From the NCBI GenBank assembly GCA_002401855.1, contig NVUH01000002.1:156291-220290 (forward strand): a DNA stretch of 64,000 nt, read 5' to 3'. The notes beneath the pieces were generated by a model. That model saw nothing but the letters and a program-made list of their open reading frames with translations. It was not told the DNA's origin and did no database searches. Shown in pieces: positions 62,342 to 64,000 of the stretch. Both the position numbers and the translations under genes were made by a program. Each line of letters begins with the position of its first letter. Within the stretch, counting starts at the first letter, position 1. Source of the DNA: Hyphomicrobiales bacterium. GTDB lineage: Bacteria; Pseudomonadota; Alphaproteobacteria; Rhizobiales; OSC116.

Positions 62342-63136
62342 TTATTTATTTGGGTGAAGTGAAAACTGAAATTGCACAACATCATGCGCAACATGCCTAC
62401 CAATGTGGCTATTCACTTGATAGGCATGTTCGATCATTTGCGCGGTAAAGACCGCTTCGGCATTGTCATGGGCTAAAATTTTTCCTTCGTGTAGCCAAAG
62501 GATTTCATCGCAATAAATGGCAGCTAAATTTAAATCATGCAAAGTGATGATGATGGTGATGCCAAGAGTTGAGATTAATTGCATAATTTCAAGCTGGTGG
62601 CGAATGTCTAAATGATTGGTAGGCTCATCCAAAATTAAAATTTCAGGCTGTTGCACCAAGGCACGCGCCACATAGACACGTTGTTTTTCACCACCAGAAA
62701 GTTTAGAAAATTGACGATTGACAAAAATACCGAGTTGCAAATCTTCAATAATTTTGTCTATAATTTCAGCATCTTTATGACTAGCAGGCGAAAATAAATA
62801 TTGATAGGGCGTACGCCCCATTTCAATAACTTGCCTCACGGTCAATGCAAAATCAGCGGGGCTTTCTTGCAATATCACTGCCACTTTTTGGGCAAATTTT
62901 TGCGGGCTGATCTGCCAAATATCTTGGCCAAATAAGGTTATTTTGCCGTAGCTAAGTTGGTGCAGGCGGTAAAGGCAACGCAATAAACTGGATTTACCTG
63001 CGCCATTGGCGCCAACAACGCCCAAAATTTTATTTTGCCTGATGTTAAAATTGATATTGTGCAGCAAGTTGGATTGGTTTTTAGGCGCCCAACTTAACGC
63101 CTCAATTGACATGATGTTTTTTTCTATAACTTGCAT
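62342..63136 (-). CDS. btuD: cobalamin-type ABC transporter ATPase
   Basis: 264 aa from the ATG at 63136 (AAGGTGAGA upstream); the frame stays open to 63271 inside the riboswitch but upstream starts are unlikely, and an ATG at 63112 lacks a ribosome site. Walker A GANGAGKSSLLRCLYRLHQL, VAVILQESPADFALTVRQVI (Q-loop), signature LSGGEKQRVYVARALVQQPE, Walker B ILILDEPTNHLD and IIITLHDLNLAAIYCDEILW. FepC/BtuD group. First gene of the operon after the riboswitch. Confidence 0.9.
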   Translation of the reverse strand: MQVIEKNIMSIEALSWAPKNQSNLLHNINFNIRQNKILGVVGANGAGKSSLLRCLYRLHQLSYGKITLFGQDIWQISPQKFAQKVAVILQESPADFALTVRQVIEMGRTPYQYLFSPASHKDAEIIDKIIEDLQLGIFVNRQFSKLSGGEKQRVYVARALVQQPEILILDEPTNHLDIRHQLEIMQLISTLGITIIITLHDLNLAAIYCDEILWLHEGKILAHDNAEAVFTAQMIEHAYQVNSHIGRHVAHDVVQFQFSLHPNK

Positions 63137-63207
63137 AACCAACGTCTCACCTTTAAACAGGCTGTCAAACAGGCGCGCAAGAGCATATAGGCAGCAAATA
63201 GCTGCAT
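63124..63207 (-). CDS. possible 27-aa leader ORF between riboswitch and btuD
   Basis: ATG at 63207 preceded by AAAGGGAG, encoding MQLFAAYMLLRACLTACLKV and 7 more residues. It ends 13 bp inside btuD in another frame. The hydrophobic, Cys/Leu-rich peptide and overlap could couple or restrict btuD translation. It may equally be chance. Confidence 0.25.
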   Translation of the reverse strand: MQLFAAYMLLRACLTACLKVRRWLCKL

Positions 63208-63249
63208 AACTCCCTTTCTGGCACACCCCGTCCAGCGGTAAATTTTGTA

Positions 63250-63433
63250 AAAGGCAGGTCTCCTGGCTCACATATCAACAATATTGGCGCGCCTTCCCAG
63301 ATTTTCATCCAGTGGCATATTGCGTCAACATCTCCTTGTTTACAGTTGCGGGGGCAGCTTTGGTTTTACGTTTTAAGGCGCGCACCAAATTCCCTTTTCA
63401 TCATAAATATTGAAATTTATGAACCGTTCACAG
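63250..63433 (-). promoter_or_regulatory. cobalamin (B12) riboswitch
   Basis: Read on the minus strand, the AdoCbl riboswitch core appears in order: GAAAAGGGAATTTGGTGCG, AAGCTGCCCCCGCAACTGTA, ATGCCACTGG, GGGAAGGCGCG and the B12 box AGCCAGGAGACCTGCC (63268-63253). It precedes btuDFC by about 115 nt. Binding of adenosylcobalamin should turn expression off. The 5' boundary is approximate. Confidence 0.96.
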
Positions 63434-63441
63434 GCCAGAAC

Positions 63442-63849
63442 TTAGTGCAATTGAAAATCAATTGTCAAGAGTGTTTTCAATTTTTCAACTTTGGTTTCCT
63501 GAAACTCAACAAGATTACAGCTTAAAACTTTAGCTGATTCATTAGCTTGATGACGTATCTTAAATATTGAGTTTATAATGCCATTATAAGCTGACAAACT
63601 CTGCCCATTTTCAAATTCAACACAGCCTTGGAGGTAATATACTAAGTCGACGATTGCGGCATTAACATTGTTCGGGCTATCGGTTTGAGCCTCACCAACT
63701 TGTAATGAGGCCCTCACCTTGGATGCATCATAAATCAGATTAAAATTTTGCACTTTATCCTCTAACAATTGACCATTTATTGGTAGATCACCCATAAAAC
63801 AAACAGGCTTTACACAATCAGCCTTATCAGCGGTTGATAACACCACCAC
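63442..63849 (-). CDS. hypothetical protein upstream of the cobalamin riboswitch
   Basis: An open frame of 135 codons that I do not recognise. No ATG supports the 5' end: the frame begins at a run of three GTG codons (63849) and the first ATG is codon 19 (MGDLPINGQLLEDKVQNFNL). Visible features: mixed alpha/beta composition, a YDASKVRASLQVGEAQTDSP stretch, VDLVYYLQGCVEFENGQSLS and a C-terminal KLKTLLTIDFQLH. No transmembrane helix or known motif. It ends 9 bp before the riboswitch on the same strand. It could be a real small protein, a gene with a damaged 5' end, or chance; codon composition resembles its neighbours. Confidence 0.4.
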   Translation of the reverse strand: MVVLSTADKADCVKPVCFMGDLPINGQLLEDKVQNFNLIYDASKVRASLQVGEAQTDSPNNVNAAIVDLVYYLQGCVEFENGQSLSAYNGIINSIFKIRHQANESAKVLSCNLVEFQETKVEKLKTLLTIDFQLH

Positions 63850-63967
63850 AAAACTAGCTTTGGCTCAAGCCAAGGCTGCATAAACGATTCTACTGTTAAG
63901 GCCGATGGATTCAACGGGTCACCGCAACATACGATAATAATCTAATAGCAAAGAAGGATTAAAGCGT

Positions 63968-64000
63968 ATGAACAAACCGGCCCCTATGGACGAAATAAAA
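63968..64000 (+). CDS. start of an unidentified gene (runs off the window)
   Basis: ATG at 63968 with AGAAGGAT 7 bp upstream begins MNKPAPMDEIK and continues beyond the window. Too short to assign. It points right, opposite to the btu operon. Confidence 0.45.
   Translation, partial: MNKPAPMDEIK

Overview
The window looks like chromosomal DNA of a low-GC alphaproteobacterium (around 40% G+C by eye). Supporting features are the dense set of TRAP and ABC importers, a polar amino-acid ABC system in the alphaproteobacterial SBP/two-permease/ATPase layout, a merR-merTPFA mercury locus, a Zur-type palindrome in front of a zinc importer, and a cobalamin riboswitch. The genus cannot be fixed from sequence alone; Hyphomicrobiales is a guess.

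Layout, left to right. 0-5.7 kb: the edge of an exopolysaccharide cluster (Wzz/GumC-type chain-length protein, Wza-type lipoprotein, GT4 glycosyltransferase, WcaJ-type priming transferase, Wzy/WaaL-type membrane protein). A TauE/SafE permease and tRNA-Thr(UGU) follow. 6.8-8.8 kb: a tyrosine integrase gene next to the tRNA, interrupted by an IS3-family fragment so that transposase and integrase now form one reading frame. 8.9-15.6 kb: a locus for mevalonate breakdown (TRAP transporter, degradative HMG-CoA reductase, HMG-CoA lyase) with a divergent MocR-type regulator. 16.5-19.3 kb: merR and divergent merTPFA, bracketed by two 63-bp direct repeats. 19.6-21.4 kb: a broken glyoxalase-family gene and a dead IS3-family copy. 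21.5-27.9 kb: a LivKHMGF-type ABC importer ending in an alpha/beta hydrolase gene, with a divergent PAS-LuxR regulator. 27.9-29.5 kb: decayed genes (esterase, SIS protein, sugar permease fragment). 29.6-32.3 kb: zinc ABC importer behind Zur-like boxes. 32.35-33.3 kb: another dead IS3 copy. 33.4-39.4 kb: polar amino-acid ABC transporter, a tandem Asp/Glu racemase-like protein and a divergent LysR regulator. 39.5-40.3 kb: IS256 transposase remnant. 40.3-45.8 kb: TRAP-TAXI transporter plus a two-part AtuA-like protein and LysR regulator. 46.3-52 kb: LacI regulator, ABC importer and a GpdQ-like phosphodiesterase. 52-59.9 kb: RND efflux pair, IS3 remnant, DUF3817 protein, MFS drug exporter and its TetR regulator. 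60.3-63.4 kb: BtuCFD-type cobalamin importer behind a B12 riboswitch. A small unrecognised ORF and the start of one further gene close the window.

The recurring unit is a nutrient-uptake operon with a divergent regulator and, often, its first catabolic enzyme (HMG-CoA reductase/lyase, alpha/beta hydrolase, racemase, AtuA, phosphodiesterase). Several of these transporters carry a stem-loop between the binding-protein gene and the membrane-subunit genes, which should let the binding protein be made in excess. Between these operons lie IS remnants and pseudogenes, so the region has been repeatedly invaded and trimmed. Coordinates and motifs were read by eye; family assignments rest on recognised motifs and not on database searches.
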